In this document: positions 12,086 through 13,135 of the stretch, piece by piece
Numbering within the stretch: the stretch's first letter is position 1
How the letters are laid out: every line of letters begins with the position of its first letter
NCBI GenBank assembly: GCA_958405585.1
Contig: CATYEP010000039.1
Location: forward strand, 1 to 13,135
Source of the DNA: an uncultured Eubacteriales bacterium
GTDB taxonomy: Bacteria; Bacillota; Clostridia; Christensenellales; Borkfalkiaceae
DNA length: 13,135 nt
Direction: 5' to 3'
Notes under the pieces: generated by a model
Told to the model about the DNA's origin: nothing
The model's database searches: none
The model's input: the letters and a program-made list of their open reading frames with translations, nothing else
Program-made: the position numbers and the translations under genes

Positions 12086-13087
12086 ATGAAAGCGATTCGC
12101 GGCGCTACGACGGTAGCGGCGGACACCCCGGAAGAGATACGCGGTGCCGTCAAAGAACTTTTGGAAGAGATCGTAAAGAGAAACGGCTTGCAGGAAGAGG
12201 AAATTCTGTGTATTCTTTTTTCGAATACTTCGGATATTCATTCCCTGTATCCGGCAAAGGCGGCACGGGAGGCGGGCTTTACGCATGCGGCGCTCTATTC
12301 TTCTCTGGAGCCCGAAATCGACGGGGCATTGCCGTACTGCCTGCGGGTGCTTCTTTTCGTGGAATGTGCAAAAGCGGAGCATGTGTATCTGCGCGGGGCG
12401 GCAAATCTTCGCAGGGATCTGAAAAAGTTTTCCATTGCGTTGGATGGGCCATCGGGCAGTGGGAAAAGTACAGTCGCGAGGCTTCTGGCGGCTTCTTATA
12501 ATATATTATATTTGGATACAGGAGCGATGTATCGAGCCTGTGCTCTCAAAGCAGTCAAAGAGAAACTGAAAAATATTAACGAAGAAACGGTGAAGCCTTT
12601 GATGGACTTCCTTGATCTGAAGATCGAATATAGGGACGGAACGCAGCATACGATATTGGACGGAGAAGACGTATCGGAAGCGATTCGCCGACCGGAAGTA
12701 TCGATGGCGGCGTCGAATATTTCGGCGTTGCGCTGTGTGCGTGAGAAAATGGTTGAAATGCAGAGACAGATCGCTAAGGAACAGTCCTGTGTGCTGGACG
12801 GGAGAGATATCGGAACGCACGTACTTCCGGATGCGGAATTCAAATTTTATGTGACGGCGACGAGTGCGGTGCGTGCAAAGCGCCGTTATGATGAATTGAA
12901 AGCGAAAGGGTATTCGGTCGACCTGAAAGAATTGCAGAAAGAGATCGAAGAGCGTGACAGGAATGATTCCACGCGCGAATTTTCTCCGCTGCGCAAGGCG
13001 GAAGACGCGGTACTTGTCGATACGTCGGAAATGACGATCGAAGAAGTTTTGGCGTTTATCCGGAAAAAGATACAGGAAAAGGTTTAA
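12086..13087 (+). CDS. AroH chorismate mutase-cytidylate kinase fusion
   Basis: 333 residues in two domains. Residues 1-~112 are an AroH-type chorismate mutase (chorismate to prephenate): MKAIRGATTVAADTPEE, HSLYPAKAAREAGF, GALPYCLRVLL and HVYLRGAANLRRDL keep the arginines, glutamate and tyrosine expected in the active site. The cysteine next to that glutamate in the Bacillus enzyme is serine here. Residues ~115-333 are cytidylate kinase (CMP/dCMP to the diphosphate): P-loop DGPSGSGKST, LDTGAMYRA, LDGRDIGTHVLPDAEFKFYV and RDRNDSTREFSPL. The joint is direct (RRDLKKFSIALDG), with no stop or start. AAGGAG at 12074-12079, 6 bases before ATG 12086, sets the start; an upstream in-frame ATG at 12017 has no ribosome binding site. 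The neighbouring plsC start is the usual Firmicutes cmk partner. Confidence 0.9.
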   Translation: MKAIRGATTVAADTPEEIRGAVKELLEEIVKRNGLQEEEILCILFSNTSDIHSLYPAKAAREAGFTHAALYSSLEPEIDGALPYCLRVLLFVECAKAEHVYLRGAANLRRDLKKFSIALDGPSGSGKSTVARLLAASYNILYLDTGAMYRACALKAVKEKLKNINEETVKPLMDFLDLKIEYRDGTQHTILDGEDVSEAIRRPEVSMAASNISALRCVREKMVEMQRQIAKEQSCVLDGRDIGTHVLPDAEFKFYVTATSAVRAKRRYDELKAKGYSVDLKELQKEIEERDRNDSTREFSPLRKAEDAVLVDTSEMTIEEVLAFIRKKIQEKV

Positions 13088-13088
13088 G

Positions 13089-13135
13089 ATGCTGACATAT
13101 GGTTTTTTAAAAAAAGTAGTGAACGGATTTGTGCA
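13089..13135 (+). CDS. plsC: Probable 1-acylglycerol-3-phosphate acyltransferase, first codons (partial)
   Basis: Starts 2 bases after the kinase stop and runs off the window after 15 codons: MLTYGFLKKVVNGFV. The hydrophobic/basic start and the position directly behind cytidylate kinase match plsC in many Clostridia, an enzyme making phosphatidic acid at the membrane. Only 15 residues are visible and no HX4D motif is reached, so the name rests mainly on gene order. Confidence 0.5.
   Translation, partial: MLTYGFLKKVVNGFV

Overview
The window looks like part of the genome of a low-to-mid GC, Gram-positive anaerobe of the Clostridia type. Evidence: strong AGGAGG-like ribosome binding sites, sigma-A-type promoters, a biotin/Na+ pump decarboxylase operon, a cmk-then-plsC gene order, and Firmicutes-type mobile-element genes (TnpV-like protein, relaxase, large serine recombinase). 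The exact taxon cannot be fixed by reading alone. The left half (about 1-6200) is a mosaic of mobile-element pieces. The right half (about 6200-13135) is metabolic chromosome, and the border is a tRNA-Arg(CCU) gene.

Mobile half. Positions 2-625 hold the 3' part of a membrane protein with CxxCG repeats and a two-helix C-terminus like a conjugative pilin (VirB2/TrbC-like). A perfect-consensus promoter with a palindrome at the expected start site follows, driving a TnpV-like gene, a 41-residue membrane peptide and a small basic protein, closed by a terminator. Next come an excisionase and the first third of a tyrosine integrase. The integrase breaks off near 2040 into the C-terminal part of a KdsD/KpsF-type sugar-phosphate isomerase. 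On the minus strand is a mobilisation module: a 5'-truncated mobC, a MOBP-type relaxase, and a coiled-coil/TM protein whose gene overlaps the relaxase 3' end out of frame for about 326 bases. An unrecognised 3' gene fragment abuts the broken mobC. An Xre-type repressor and a large serine recombinase follow. The recombinase reading frame runs antisense through the tRNA-Arg gene, so its last ~30 residues are read from tRNA complement and flank.

Chromosomal half. After a 278-bp gap with a four-copy GATCG repeat and a promoter, a probable operon encodes a CoA carboxyltransferase (12S/MmdA-like), an OadG-type membrane subunit, a biotin carrier fused in frame to the last third of OadB, and a 5S/OadA-type carboxyltransferase. 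These are the parts of a Na+-translocating decarboxylase or transcarboxylase. However, the carrier/OadB gene seems to have suffered an internal deletion that removes both the biotinyl-lysine motif and the N-terminal two thirds of the ion channel subunit. It is the most striking anomaly here; a real mutation and an assembly error cannot be told apart by reading.

The operon ends at a hairpin terminator. It is followed by a BaiN/HI0933-family flavoprotein, an AroH chorismate mutase-cytidylate kinase fusion, and the first codons of a probable plsC acyltransferase, closely packed in one direction.
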